64,000 bases of DNA. Source: Pseudomonas sp. GTDB taxonomy: Bacteria; Pseudomonadota; Gammaproteobacteria; Pseudomonadales; Pseudomonadaceae. This document shows positions 44,994 through 53,754 of this stretch, piece by piece. Numbering within the stretch: position 1 is the first letter of the stretch; each line of letters starts with the position of its first letter. The position numbers were made by a program, and so were the translations under genes. The notes below the pieces were generated by a model. It was not told the origin of the DNA. It saw nothing but the letters and a program-made list of their open reading frames with translations, and made no database searches. Where the stretch lies: the NCBI RefSeq assembly GCF_002796985.1, contig NZ_PEKX01000018.1, positions 62,001 through 126,000 of the forward strand, given 5' to 3'.

Positions 44994-46585
44994 GGCTGCA
45001 CCTCTCGGCCGAACAGGTGGCGCCATTCGTCACACAACTGCTGCTTGAGCCCGGCCGGGGGGGCGCGATGACCGTAGGCGAGAGCCTGCCACTGCTGGGT
45101 CAGGCTGCGGGCGAAGTTGTCCAGCGGCGGGTCGTTGAGGTCCGCCACGCGCACCAGGACTTCGCCTTCGGTGGTCGACTCGCGCAGCGGCACGCGGAAG
45201 TCGTGCAACAGGCGGCTGAGCAGGGCGCGGTAGAGCAGGCCGAGTGCGGCGCGTGGCTGCTCGTCCCACAGGCGCTCGGCTTCGCTGGCGACGTCGCTGG
45301 GCAGGGTTTCCGGCGCCAACTCCAACCCGAACAGCACGCTGGGCGCTTCGCGGCGCGGCTTCTGTGGCAGGCCGATGCGCCCGACGAACAGCCGCAGCCA
45401 TTGGCGATAGCGCCAGATGACCAGGGCGATGACGGTGAACAGAATCCCCCAGAGCAGCACTTCGATGCCTTGCGCGGCGAACTTGAAGGCCTTCCAGTTG
45501 CCCAGCGCCTCGAAGAAGCTCTTCAGCCGCTTGGCCTCGTCCGGGTCTGCGGGTTTCTGTTCTTTCTTGTCTTCGTGCAGGCGCCAGTTGGTGACCTTCT
45601 CGCTGTTCTTGAAGGGGGGCGCGGTGAGGATCTTTTCCGCTGCGCTGCGCGAGTTTTCGCTGTTGAGTTTCTGCTGGGTCAGCCGCGCGCCCTGCGGGCC
45701 GTCGGGGTTCTGGTCGGGCAGCGGGCAACTCTGGTTGGCCTTGCTGCCGGTTTCCGGACCGGCAGCCAGTGCGTCGTTGCTCGGCAGCAGTGCGAAGGCG
45801 CCCGCCACGATCAGCAGCAGGGCATAGGCGCTGCCGATCAGGCGCTGGCGCAGGCGGCGGAACACCAGTTCGATGTCCCAGGCTTCGAGCTCGGTGCGGC
45901 GATTGAGGTAAAGCGTGAAGCCACAGGCGACGTACACCGGCTCCCAGACAATCAGCAGCAGCGCGTAGATCAGGTTGCTGACGTGCTCGAGCCACGCCCA
46001 GTCGCCCTGCGCCACGCTGATCAGCGACTGCCATTTCCAGTCGTCCACCCACTGCTGCGGCAGCATCAGGTACATCAGCACGGTCAGGCCCAGCCACAGC
46101 GCCAGCTCGAAATGCATGCCGACGATGGTCAGCCAGGTGGCGCCGCCAGCATTGCGTTGACCGAGTACTACCAGGCGCTGGCTGCGTGCCTGGCCGTTGA
46201 GGCCTTCGAGTTGCAGGACTGGTAGGTCGAAGCTGCGCGTCGGGCTCAGGCGGCGCCACAACAGGCTGGGCAAGAGTTGCGACTTGAGCAGGCCGGGGAA
46301 GGCTTTGAGCGCCTCCTTCAGCGTCGGTGTATCGCCGAACAGCGAGCGCGACAGGATGTACAGCGGCAGGCGTTCGAACGCGGGTTTGAGCCACCAGAAG
46401 ATCAGCACGGCCCAGCTCGAGTAGTTCCACAGCAGCACGGACAGCAGCACGAATACTGGCAGGGTGACGATCGCCCAGCTGGCCATCAGCAGGCCGGCGT
46501 GACGGCGTGCCAGCAGGATGCCGAGGTCCAGCGCCTCCCAGGCGCTGCGCGGGCGGATGGCAACGCTGGCGTCAGTCAGGCGCAT
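44990..46585 (-). CDS. DUF4129 domain membrane protein
   Basis: A 531-residue polytopic protein. Several TMs lie in the first 270 residues, followed by a soluble periplasmic region (about 280-350), one further TM (about 365-385) and a C-terminal DUF4129 domain (SEAERLWDEQPRAALGLLYRALLSRL, then ESTTEGEVLVRV). The start at 46585 (MRLTDASV) gives a 14-bp overlap with the SpoIIM-like gene; an ATG at 46603 is possible. It belongs to the MoxR cluster. Function unknown. Confidence 0.8.
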   Translation of the reverse strand: MRLTDASVAIRPRSAWEALDLGILLARRHAGLLMASWAIVTLPVFVLLSVLLWNYSSWAVLIFWWLKPAFERLPLYILSRSLFGDTPTLKEALKAFPGLLKSQLLPSLLWRRLSPTRSFDLPVLQLEGLNGQARSQRLVVLGQRNAGGATWLTIVGMHFELALWLGLTVLMYLMLPQQWVDDWKWQSLISVAQGDWAWLEHVSNLIYALLLIVWEPVYVACGFTLYLNRRTELEAWDIELVFRRLRQRLIGSAYALLLIVAGAFALLPSNDALAAGPETGSKANQSCPLPDQNPDGPQGARLTQQKLNSENSRSAAEKILTAPPFKNSEKVTNWRLHEDKKEQKPADPDEAKRLKSFFEALGNWKAFKFAAQGIEVLLWGILFTVIALVIWRYRQWLRLFVGRIGLPQKPRREAPSVLFGLELAPETLPSDVASEAERLWDEQPRAALGLLYRALLSRLLHDFRVPLRESTTEGEVLVRVADLNDPPLDNFARSLTQQWQALAYGHRAPPAGLKQQLCDEWRHLFGREVQP

Positions 46586-47558
46586 GACGTTCCCGTCCGG
46601 CAAAGAGGAAATAGCTGCCCACCAGCAACCACAGGCAGGCGCCGACGATGTACTTCACCGTCGCCGAGAACTGCGTGACGGAGGACCAGTAGCCCTCGAC
46701 GAAGGCGGCGATCAGCAGCATCAGGATCACCCCGCCGATCAGTTTCACGGCGCGGGCGGCGGCCTGGCGCAGGGCTTCCAGGCGGCTCAGGCGGCCGGGG
46801 GCAAGCAATGCCCAGCCAAGCTTGAGACCGGCGCCACCGGAGAAGGTGATGGCGGTCAGCTCGAAGGCGCCGTGACCGATGACGAAGGACCAGAAGGTCT
46901 CGATGTAGCCGACCTGGGTCAGGTGCCCGGCCACCGTGCCGATCACCACCCCGTTGAACAGCAGGAAGAACAGGCTGCCGACGCAGAACAACAGGCCGCT
47001 GGCGAAGGTCTGAAAGGCGATGCCGATGTTGTTCATGATGTAGTGGCCGAACATCTGCCAGTCATCCCCGGCATCGCGCGTGCTCATCGGGCCCAGGCGC
47101 GAGGTGTCCGGCGAGTACATCGACTCCATCTCGGACACCCGCTCCGGCGCCATGACGCTGTAGACCAGGTCGGGGAAGTGGTAGACCAGCACGCCCATCA
47201 GCAACAGGCTGCCGTAGAACAGCAGGCTGGCGATGGCGATGCAGCGCCATTCCTCGCGCACCAGGCGCGGGAAACCGGCGACCAGGAAGCCGAGGATACG
47301 TGCGCCAAGGTGGCTGCGGTGGCGGTAGAACTGCTGGTGCCCGCGCATGGCGAGCTGCTGCAGTTGGTCGATCAGGTGGCTGCTGTAGCCGCGCTCCTGG
47401 GCCAGGGCGAGTTGCTGGCAGATGCGCCGGTAGTCGGCGGCGAATGCTTCGGGCTTCTCGGTGGATTCCTGGCGCTTGCCACTTTCGAGTTGCTCCAGGC
47501 GTTTGGCGAAACGTTTCCAGGCGCCCTGATGACGCTGTTCGAAGAATGCCTGCTTCAT
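46572..47558 (-). CDS. SpoIIM-like (stage II sporulation protein M) membrane protein
   Basis: A 328-residue membrane protein. The N-terminal part is soluble and helical; the C-terminal half carries about six TMs with SpoIIM-domain features (NNIGIAFQTFASGLLFCVGSLFFLLFNGVVIG and GHGAFELTAITFSGGAGLKLG). In Bacillus SpoIIM scaffolds peptidoglycan remodelling, but in non-sporulating bacteria its role is open. It overlaps the RDD gene by 4 bp and the DUF4129 gene by 14 bp. Confidence 0.85.
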   Translation of the reverse strand: MKQAFFEQRHQGAWKRFAKRLEQLESGKRQESTEKPEAFAADYRRICQQLALAQERGYSSHLIDQLQQLAMRGHQQFYRHRSHLGARILGFLVAGFPRLVREEWRCIAIASLLFYGSLLLMGVLVYHFPDLVYSVMAPERVSEMESMYSPDTSRLGPMSTRDAGDDWQMFGHYIMNNIGIAFQTFASGLLFCVGSLFFLLFNGVVIGTVAGHLTQVGYIETFWSFVIGHGAFELTAITFSGGAGLKLGWALLAPGRLSRLEALRQAAARAVKLIGGVILMLLIAAFVEGYWSSVTQFSATVKYIVGACLWLLVGSYFLFAGRERHAPD

Positions 47559-48292
47559 GGATGGCCCGCCCCGTTGCCGAGCAAGCCGCTGGCGATGCGG
47601 TTCAGGCGCGCCTCCGCCTGCTCGGGCGCAACGGCCAGCGGTTGCGCGAGGATGGCGGCCAGCTCTTCACGGCGTGCGGCGGAAAGCTGTGTGCCGCGTT
47701 CGGCGAAGCTCATCAGGGCGCGCTGCTCTTCCAGGTTCAGGGGCCAGGGGGCGAGTTCAGGCGTGGTCTCCGGTACCTGCGGGCGGCTTGGCGGCGGGTC
47801 GCGGTAGATTACCAGGGTGCCCGCGGCGAGATCGCCCAGGCGCTTGAAAGCGGAGTTGGACAGGCAACTGAGCAGCCCGAGCGTATAGGCAAACGGCAGG
47901 ATGTCGACGAAGCGCAGCAGGTTGCGCAGCAGCGAGGCAGACCAGCCAACCGGCGTGCCGTCATCGTGCACCACACGCAGGCCCATCACCTGCTTGCCGG
48001 GCGAGCGACCCTGGTTGAGCACTTCGAAGAGCACCATGTACCACCAGGTCATGATGAAGGTGAGAATCAGCCCAAGACCGGTGCCCAGTTCGCCGAGGAA
48101 CGCCAGCAGCATGAACAGCGCCACCATCAGCAGCACGCGAATGCCCAGGTCGATCAGGTAGGCGAGGGCCCGAGGAACGACACCGGCGGGACGCAGCAGC
48201 AGGTCGATGCCCTCTGGAGTCTCTACGTGGTAGTAGGTGTCCAGGACGGGGGCGTGGGGAGACGCGTTGGAATAAAGGTCTGCTGGGCTCAA
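47555..48292 (-). CDS. RDD family membrane protein
   Basis: A 245-residue protein with an RDD domain in the first 165 residues: DTYYHVETPEGIDLLLRPAGVVPRALAYLIDLGIRV, two or three TMs, and NQGRSPGKQVMGLRVV. A soluble tail of about 80 residues follows. RDD proteins are small membrane proteins sometimes tied to ion transport. It is first in the six-gene overlapping operon; the membrane-protein gene upstream is separated by 87 bp. Confidence 0.85.
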   Translation of the reverse strand: MSPADLYSNASPHAPVLDTYYHVETPEGIDLLLRPAGVVPRALAYLIDLGIRVLLMVALFMLLAFLGELGTGLGLILTFIMTWWYMVLFEVLNQGRSPGKQVMGLRVVHDDGTPVGWSASLLRNLLRFVDILPFAYTLGLLSCLSNSAFKRLGDLAAGTLVIYRDPPPSRPQVPETTPELAPWPLNLEEQRALMSFAERGTQLSAARREELAAILAQPLAVAPEQAEARLNRIASGLLGNGAGHP

Positions 48293-48379
48293 GGGAAACC
48301 GCTGTCGAAGGCTGAGAGCCAGATGCTAGCCAGCGCGGTGCGGCGAGGCAACCGCGCTGGCAGGCTCAGGCCGATTTGA

Positions 48380-49195
48380 TCACTTGGCCGGCGGCAATAC
48401 GCCGAAGATGGTGCGGTAGAGCACACCGATGGCGACGATCAGCCACGGCAACACCCAGATCAGCGCGATGCCCAGGGTCAGGGTGCTGAGCATGAACAGC
48501 AGGCCGAATACCAGCAGCAGGCCGAAGACCTTGAACCAGTGCTGAGTGATGGCCTTGCGCGAGACTTCCATGGCTGCCCAGGGCGACAGGCCACGCTCGA
48601 CCACCAGCGGGATGGCGAGCATGTAGGCGATGCTCAGGTAGATGCCCGGCAGCACGAAGAGGAAGTAGCCGATGAAGATCATGATGGTGCTCAGCAGCAC
48701 GCAGACCACCACCTGGAAGGTACGGCCGAAGTGGCTGAAAACTTCGTTGAAGCGCAGCGGCTGGTCGGCAGCGCGGCGGATGCCGAGCATGTTCACGCCC
48801 GCCAGCAGCGGGTAGCAAACGGCGGTCGCGATGAAACTCAGGACGATGGAGCCGATGAAGAACGCGACCAGCGCGCCGACCGCCATGCCGCCGGCGGCTT
48901 CGCTGTCACCGAGCAGGCCCATGCCGGCGATCCCGGCGACACCGACCACGGTGAGGAACAGGCTGAGCAGGTTGACGAGGGCGAAGATCGCCGCATAGAA
49001 GACCACGAAGCCGCCGATGATCAGACCCTTCGCGCCTTTGGTGCGGCGCCAGGATTCGCCCAGCAGGTCGCCGAGGCGGAAGTTGTAGCCGCGGGTCAGG
49101 GCGTCAGCGATGGAAGGTACGGAGCCTTGCGCAGCGCCCGGCTCGAGGTTGCTCAGCGGGGCGCTGTAGGGATTTTGTGCGGCAATGTCTTGCAT
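48380..49195 (-). CDS. Polytopic membrane protein, function unknown
   Basis: A 271-residue inner-membrane protein with a short Pro/Ser-rich cytoplasmic N-terminus, then about five to six TM segments (YAAIFALVNLLSLFLTVVGV, IVLSFIATAVCYPLLAG, VVVCVLLSTIMIFIGYFLF and later ones). The pattern of FNEVFSHFGRT and LVVERGLSPWAAMEVSRKAITQHW resembles DUF975-like or BPSS1780-like proteins, which I cannot separate. It lies 87 bp before the RDD operon on the same strand and may share its transcript. Confidence 0.75.
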   Translation of the reverse strand: MQDIAAQNPYSAPLSNLEPGAAQGSVPSIADALTRGYNFRLGDLLGESWRRTKGAKGLIIGGFVVFYAAIFALVNLLSLFLTVVGVAGIAGMGLLGDSEAAGGMAVGALVAFFIGSIVLSFIATAVCYPLLAGVNMLGIRRAADQPLRFNEVFSHFGRTFQVVVCVLLSTIMIFIGYFLFVLPGIYLSIAYMLAIPLVVERGLSPWAAMEVSRKAITQHWFKVFGLLLVFGLLFMLSTLTLGIALIWVLPWLIVAIGVLYRTIFGVLPPAK

Positions 49196-49336
49196 GAGGA
49201 AAGTCCTTTCCAGTGAGTGTCCTTGCGATGCCCATCATAAAGGCGGGGGCTGGCTAGGTGCCAGCGAGGCGTTTTGGAAGTGTGGTGGGTCGCACTGTTA
49301 GACTGCGACGCACTCGCTTGCAGGCAAGGAAAAACG

Positions 49337-50767
49337 ATGAACGCCAGCATCTTCTGGTACGACTACGAAACCACCGGCATCGACCCGCGCCGCGACCGTC
49401 CGCTACAGGTCGCCGGCATTCGCACGGACGAGAACCTCAATGAGATAGGCGAATCGCTGAACCTCTATTGCCGGCCCAGCGACGACATCCTCCCGCACCC
49501 GGCTGCCTGCCTGGTCACTGGCATCACTCCCGATCGCCTCGAGGAGCGCGGCCTGGGCGAGGCCGAATTCATGACCCGCCTGCACGCTGAACTGGCGCAG
49601 CCAGGAACCTGCGCGGCCGGCTACAACACCCTGCGTTTCGATGACGAGGTGACGCGTTACAGCCTCTACCGCAACTTCTTCGATCCCTACGCTCGGGAGT
49701 GGCAGGGCGGCAATAGCCGCTGGGACCTCATCGACATGGTGCGCACCGCATACGCCCTGCGCCCGGAAGGCATCGTCTGGCCCGAGCAGGATGGCGTCGT
49801 CAGCCTCAAGCTGGAACGTCTCACCGCGGCCAACGGCATCGACCACGGTCAGGCGCACGATGCGCTGTCCGACGTGCGCGCCACCATCGCCCTGGCGCGG
49901 CTGGTGCGCGATCGCCAACCCAAGCTCTACGACTACCTTTATCGCCTGCGCGGCAAGCAGGGCGTGCTGGACCAGGTGCGTATGCTGCAGCCGATGGTGC
50001 ATATCTCCGGCATGTTCTCCGCGGCGCGACACTATCTGTCCGTGGTGCTGCCGCTGGGCTGGCATCCGCGCAACCGCAATGCGCTGATCGTCTGCGACCT
50101 GGGCGTGGATGTTTCTCCGCTGCTGGAGCTGGATGCGGAAACCCTGCGCAAACGTCTCTACACGCGCCGTGACGAACTGGCCGACGGTGAATTGCCGGTG
50201 CCGCTGAAGCTGCTGCATATCAACAAATGTCCGGTCGTGGCGCCACTGTCCGTATTGCGGCCGCAGGATTGCGAGCGCGTCGGCCTGGATCTCGACGCCT
50301 GCCGGGCGGCGGCCCGTACACTGACCGAGGCGAAAGCGATCTGGCAGGACAAACTCGCGCCCTTGTATGCCGAAGAAAGTTTCGCAGGCAGTGAAGATCC
50401 CGAGCAGCAGTTGTATGACGGATTTATCGGTGACCGTGATCGCCGATTGTGCGAACAGGTACGCCGGGCCGATCCCGCGCGGTTGGCGAAAGAACAATGG
50501 CCATTCGACGATGCACGACTTCCCGAACTTCTCTTCCGTTATCGGGCGCGCAATTTCCCGGAAACTTTGAGTGCCACGGAACAGCAACAATGGCAGGACT
50601 TCTGCCGTGCCCGCCTGAGTCAGGCCGAGTGGGGGGCGCCGAATACTCTGGATAACTTTGCCGCGGCAATGGGCGAGCAGCTGGTCAATGCCTCACCGGC
50701 CGGCCGTCTGGTGCTGCAAGAGTGGGAGAAGTATGCGCAGGTGTTGCGCACACGCTATAGCCTGTAG
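49337..50767 (+). CDS. sbcB: Exodeoxyribonuclease I
   Basis: A 476-residue 3'-5' single-strand DNA exonuclease of the DEDD superfamily, used in recombination and mismatch repair. ExoI motif: the first carboxylates D and E in FWYDYETTGIDPRRDRPLQ; the later LSDVRATIALARLV carries the motif III aspartate. The SH3-like and helical domains follow, as in E. coli ExoI (475 aa). The start at 49337 follows AAGGA. It converges on mvaT, sharing a bidirectional terminator. Confidence 0.94.
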   Translation: MNASIFWYDYETTGIDPRRDRPLQVAGIRTDENLNEIGESLNLYCRPSDDILPHPAACLVTGITPDRLEERGLGEAEFMTRLHAELAQPGTCAAGYNTLRFDDEVTRYSLYRNFFDPYAREWQGGNSRWDLIDMVRTAYALRPEGIVWPEQDGVVSLKLERLTAANGIDHGQAHDALSDVRATIALARLVRDRQPKLYDYLYRLRGKQGVLDQVRMLQPMVHISGMFSAARHYLSVVLPLGWHPRNRNALIVCDLGVDVSPLLELDAETLRKRLYTRRDELADGELPVPLKLLHINKCPVVAPLSVLRPQDCERVGLDLDACRAAARTLTEAKAIWQDKLAPLYAEESFAGSEDPEQQLYDGFIGDRDRRLCEQVRRADPARLAKEQWPFDDARLPELLFRYRARNFPETLSATEQQQWQDFCRARLSQAEWGAPNTLDNFAAAMGEQLVNASPAGRLVLQEWEKYAQVLRTRYSL

Positions 50768-50787
50768 CGCCGCGCGCTTTCCTGAAG

Positions 50788-50826
50788 GCATAAAAAACGC
50801 CAGCGCAAGGCTGGCGTTTTTTATGC
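50788..50826. terminator. Bidirectional terminator between sbcB and mvaT
   Basis: A 17-bp stem including ACGCCAGC/GCTGGCGT with A-runs on one side and T-runs on the other, loop of 5 nt. Serves both convergent genes. Confidence 0.93.
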
Positions 50827-50835
50827 CCACAAGGC

Positions 50836-51210
50836 TTAGCCCAGCAGTGTGGCCCAGCCTTCCACGGCTTCGGCGCCCCACTTGGCTTTCCACTCCTTGA
50901 GGGTCTTGTGGTTGCCGCCCTTGGTTTCGATGACTTCGCCATTGTGCGGATTCTTGTATTGCTTGACCTTGCGTGCGCGCTTGATCACGGTGGTCTTTGC
51001 GGCGCGCGGCGATTTGCTCAGCTTCGCGTCCGGATCGAGCAGGGCGATGACATCACGCAGGGACTTGCCATAGCTGGCCATCAGCGCACGAAGTTTCTCT
51101 TCGAACTCAAGCTCTTTCTTCAGCTTGTCGTCCTGCTCCAGGGATTTCAGGCGCTCCTGAAGTTCCTTGATGGCTTCTTCGGTAGCGCGGTACTCGTTGA
51201 TCAGCGACAT
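50836..51210 (-). CDS. mvaT: Histone-like nucleoid-structuring protein MvaT
   Basis: A 124-residue H-NS-family xenogeneic silencer of Pseudomonas. The N-terminal coiled coil (about 5-60) mediates oligomerisation, and the C-terminal domain binds AT-rich DNA. The AT-pincer residues are visible: R80 (with K81) and G99-N100 in KGGNHKTLKEWK. A linker rich in Lys/Arg lies between. It represses horizontally acquired and virulence-type genes. The promoter lies at 51261-51289 in an AT-rich gap shared with purU. Confidence 0.97.
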   Translation of the reverse strand: MSLINEYRATEEAIKELQERLKSLEQDDKLKKELEFEEKLRALMASYGKSLRDVIALLDPDAKLSKSPRAAKTTVIKRARKVKQYKNPHNGEVIETKGGNHKTLKEWKAKWGAEAVEGWATLLG

Positions 51211-51260
51211 GTTGGGTACCTTGTTCTGTGTCCAGCGGTGGCGGATAGTTTGTAGCAGAC

Positions 51261-51289
51261 ATAATAGTCAGCGAAGTTGTTCAAGTAAA
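51261..51289 (-). promoter_or_regulatory. Candidate sigma-70 promoter of mvaT
   Basis: On the minus strand TTTACT (-35, 51284-51289) and TATTAT (-10, 51261-51266) are spaced 17 bp, placing transcription start about 45 nt before the mvaT ATG. The surrounding gap 51236-51365 is notably AT-rich, which could allow MvaT autoregulation. Confidence 0.55.
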
Positions 51290-51468
51290 TGCTTGGGAAA
51301 AGTTTTGTCGGTAATTGTCGACGTATTTAACTAATTCATTCACGGATAATTAATCGATGCACTCGCAATGCACCGAACTGACTCTCGTCGGCGCCCCGCG
51401 GCAATGGCTGAACTTTTCCCCTTGAGCCGCTAGAATGGCGGCCTTCGCGATGTATCTGGAGTACACCC

Positions 51469-52320
51469 ATGCGCACTTTTCGATTGGTGATCGCCTGCCC
51501 CGACGGGGTCGGCATCGTCGCCAAGGTGAGTAATTTCCTGGCCACATACAATGGCTGGATCACCGAGGCCAGTCACCATTCCGACAACGACAACGGCTGG
51601 TTCTTCATGCGGCATGAGATTCGTGCCGACTCCCTGCCATTCGACATCGACGGTTTCCGCCAGGCCTTCGCGCCGATCGCCCGCGAGTTCTCCATGGAAT
51701 GGCGGGTCACTGATTCTTCGGTGAAGAAGCGCGTCGTACTGATGGCCAGTCGCGAGTCGCACTGCCTGGCCGACCTGCTGCACCGCTGGCACAGTGGCGA
51801 GCTGGATTGCGAGATCCCCTGCGTGATCGCCAACCACGATGACCTGCGCAGCATGGTGGAGTGGCACGGCATTCCGTACTTCCATGTCCCGGTGGACCCG
51901 AAGAACAAGCAGCCTGCCTTCGAGCAGGTCTCGCGCCTGATCGACGAGCACAAGGCCGATAACGTGGTACTGGCGCGTTACATGCAGATCATCCCGCCGG
52001 ACCTGTGCCAGAAGTATCGCCACCAGGTGATCAACATCCACCACAGCTTCCTGCCCTCGTTCATCGGCGCCAAGCCGTACCACCAGGCTTCGCTGCGCGG
52101 TGTGAAGCTGATCGGTGCGACCTGCCACTATGTGACCGAAGAACTGGACGCCGGCCCGATCATCGAGCAGGACGTGGTGCGCATCAGCCACCGCGACAAC
52201 ATCGAAGACCTGGTGCGTCTGGGCAAGGACGTGGAGAAGCTGGTGCTGGCCCGCGGCCTGCGCTACCACCTGGAAGACCGCGTGCTGGTGCACGACAACA
52301 AGACCGTGGTATTCGACTGA
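51469..52320 (+). CDS. purU: Formyltetrahydrofolate deformylase
   Basis: A 283-residue enzyme hydrolysing 10-formyl-THF to formate and THF, balancing one-carbon pools. The N-terminal ACT domain is RLVIACPDGVGIVAKVSNFL. The formyltransferase-fold domain contains the catalytic IHHSFLPSFIGAKPYHQA and the GATCHYVTEELDAGPII motif with the conserved Asp. GGAG precedes the ATG. Divergent from mvaT across 258 bp of AT-rich DNA. The order sbcB-mvaT-purU matches P. aeruginosa as I recall it. Confidence 0.96.
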   Translation: MRTFRLVIACPDGVGIVAKVSNFLATYNGWITEASHHSDNDNGWFFMRHEIRADSLPFDIDGFRQAFAPIAREFSMEWRVTDSSVKKRVVLMASRESHCLADLLHRWHSGELDCEIPCVIANHDDLRSMVEWHGIPYFHVPVDPKNKQPAFEQVSRLIDEHKADNVVLARYMQIIPPDLCQKYRHQVINIHHSFLPSFIGAKPYHQASLRGVKLIGATCHYVTEELDAGPIIEQDVVRISHRDNIEDLVRLGKDVEKLVLARGLRYHLEDRVLVHDNKTVVFD

Positions 52321-52406
52321 TCCACCCGGTCTCGTTCCAAACTGGGTACTCCGCATGCTCCGCCGTCCTCTGACGGCGGGCGCTGCGCTCAACGGAGATG
52401 GTCAAC

Positions 52407-52592
52407 ATGAGTGACCCGAAGAACCCCGGCACCGCCACCCCGCCGCCCACACTGGGCGAAGGCTGCACCAGTCGTTACGACCCCGAAGCGTTGAGCGAAG
52501 AGGATGGCACCGAGTTTCCCGGCGCCGCCGAGCTCTGGGATTCGCTCAAGCCCAAGACGCCCTCCGAAGACGACAAGCCTGCCAGCGACTGA
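52407..52592 (+). CDS. Small acidic protein, function unknown
   Basis: A 61-residue Pro/Asp/Glu-rich protein (MSDPKNPGTATPPPTLGEGC, then SRYDPEALSEEDGTEFPGAAELWDS). No domain or membrane segment is recognisable; it is probably disordered. The ATG at 52407 has ACGGAG about 9 nt upstream; the ATG at 52398 overlaps it. A T-less hairpin at 52360-52379 separates it from purU. Its composition is protein-like, but no family is known to me. Confidence 0.6.
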   Translation: MSDPKNPGTATPPPTLGEGCTSRYDPEALSEEDGTEFPGAAELWDSLKPKTPSEDDKPASD

Positions 52593-52595
52593 TCC

Positions 52596-53594
52596 TCAGG
52601 CGCTTTCCCGCAGCCCCATCAGCTTGCGCAGCAACGGCCGGCCCGCCATCAGGGCGAACACCGGCGCGCCCATCACCAGGTAGAAGTAGTAGGTCACCAC
52701 GCGCCAGATCAGGATGGCCGCGGCCGCTGTGGATTTGCCCACCAGCGGGGCGAGCAGCGCGGCGCTGGTCAGCTCCGTACCACCCGCTCCACCCGGTAGC
52801 AGTGTGGCCAGGCCTGCCGCCAGCGACAGCAGCTGGATCAGGAAGGCCCAGGCCCAGTGCAGGTCTACGCCCAGCGCCTTGAGGGTGATGTAGAGCACCG
52901 AGAAGCGCAGCACCCAGTGGCAGCAGGTGAAGAAGAAGATCAGCAGCAGCCGGCGCTTGGGCTGGCGCAGGCAGCTCACCAGGGTGTCGCGGAAGTGCAG
53001 GCATTTGCGCGCCCAGTGCAGGCGCGTGCGCGGCTTCATCCCCAGGCGCTGGAACAGGCGGCCGTTGGCCTTGATTACCCGGCGCTGGAAGCGCGCCAGC
53101 AGCAGCACCCCGAAGAAGATGCCGCCCACTAGTACGCCGCTGGTGATCAACGACGTTTCCAGGTTCGGGCTGACGCTGTGCGACAGCGCCCACACCAGCA
53201 CCGCCGCCAGTGCGCAGAGGAAGAACAGCAGGTCGCTCAACTGGTCCACGGCAAAGATCGCGCTGCTGTGCGCCGGGCGCATGCCGTGGCGCGCAAGCAG
53301 GGCCATCAGCGTCAGCGGGCCGCCTGTGCCGCCGGGGGTGGCGTAGAAGGCGAACTCCGAGGCCATGATGATGCCCACCGAGCGCACCTTGCCGATCTCG
53401 CCGGCACGGCCGTTGAGCAGCACCCGCAGCTTCTGCGCGTTGATCAGCCAGCACAGGCAGATCATGCCGAACATGATCAGCAGCTTGTCGAGCGGGAAGG
53501 CCAGGACGTGGTCGAGCATCTCTCGGCCGCCGAGGGCCAGGGGGATCAGCGAGGCGCCGATCAGACCGAGCAACAGCCACGCGGCACGGCTCAC
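52596..53594 (-). CDS. Flippase-like membrane protein (LPG synthase TM / UPF0104 family)
   Basis: A 332-residue polytopic protein of the lysylphosphatidylglycerol-synthase TM-domain family (YbhN/AglD-like). Features: about eight TMs; a conserved ASEFAFYATPGGTGGPLTLMALL loop and LLPGGAGGTELTSAALL, the two Gly-rich motifs typical of the family. The catalytic lysyltransferase domain of MprF is absent, so it probably moves or modifies a lipid rather than lysinylates it. It converges on the small acidic protein gene with 3 bp between the stop codons. Confidence 0.88.
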   Translation of the reverse strand: MSRAAWLLLGLIGASLIPLALGGREMLDHVLAFPLDKLLIMFGMICLCWLINAQKLRVLLNGRAGEIGKVRSVGIIMASEFAFYATPGGTGGPLTLMALLARHGMRPAHSSAIFAVDQLSDLLFFLCALAAVLVWALSHSVSPNLETSLITSGVLVGGIFFGVLLLARFQRRVIKANGRLFQRLGMKPRTRLHWARKCLHFRDTLVSCLRQPKRRLLLIFFFTCCHWVLRFSVLYITLKALGVDLHWAWAFLIQLLSLAAGLATLLPGGAGGTELTSAALLAPLVGKSTAAAAILIWRVVTYYFYLVMGAPVFALMAGRPLLRKLMGLRESA

Positions 53595-53725
53595 GGGCGT
53601 ACCTGCGCAAGGAGCAGCGGAGTCATCGAGGCGAAGCGGATAGAGCGCGCCTCCTGTCGGGATCGAGCTGTCATGCGGAGTGGACCCTGTTCGGCAGGTA
53701 GCGTTCGCCTGACTTTGCGTGGGCA

Positions 53726-53749
53726 GGGCGCCGCCGCGAGACGGCGCCC
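53726..53749 (-). terminator. Possible hairpin after uraA
   Basis: An 8-bp GC stem, GGGCGCCG/CGGCGCCC, directly after the uraA stop. There is no clear T-tract, so this is a weak terminator or a structural element. Confidence 0.4.
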
Positions 53750-53754
53750 CAACT

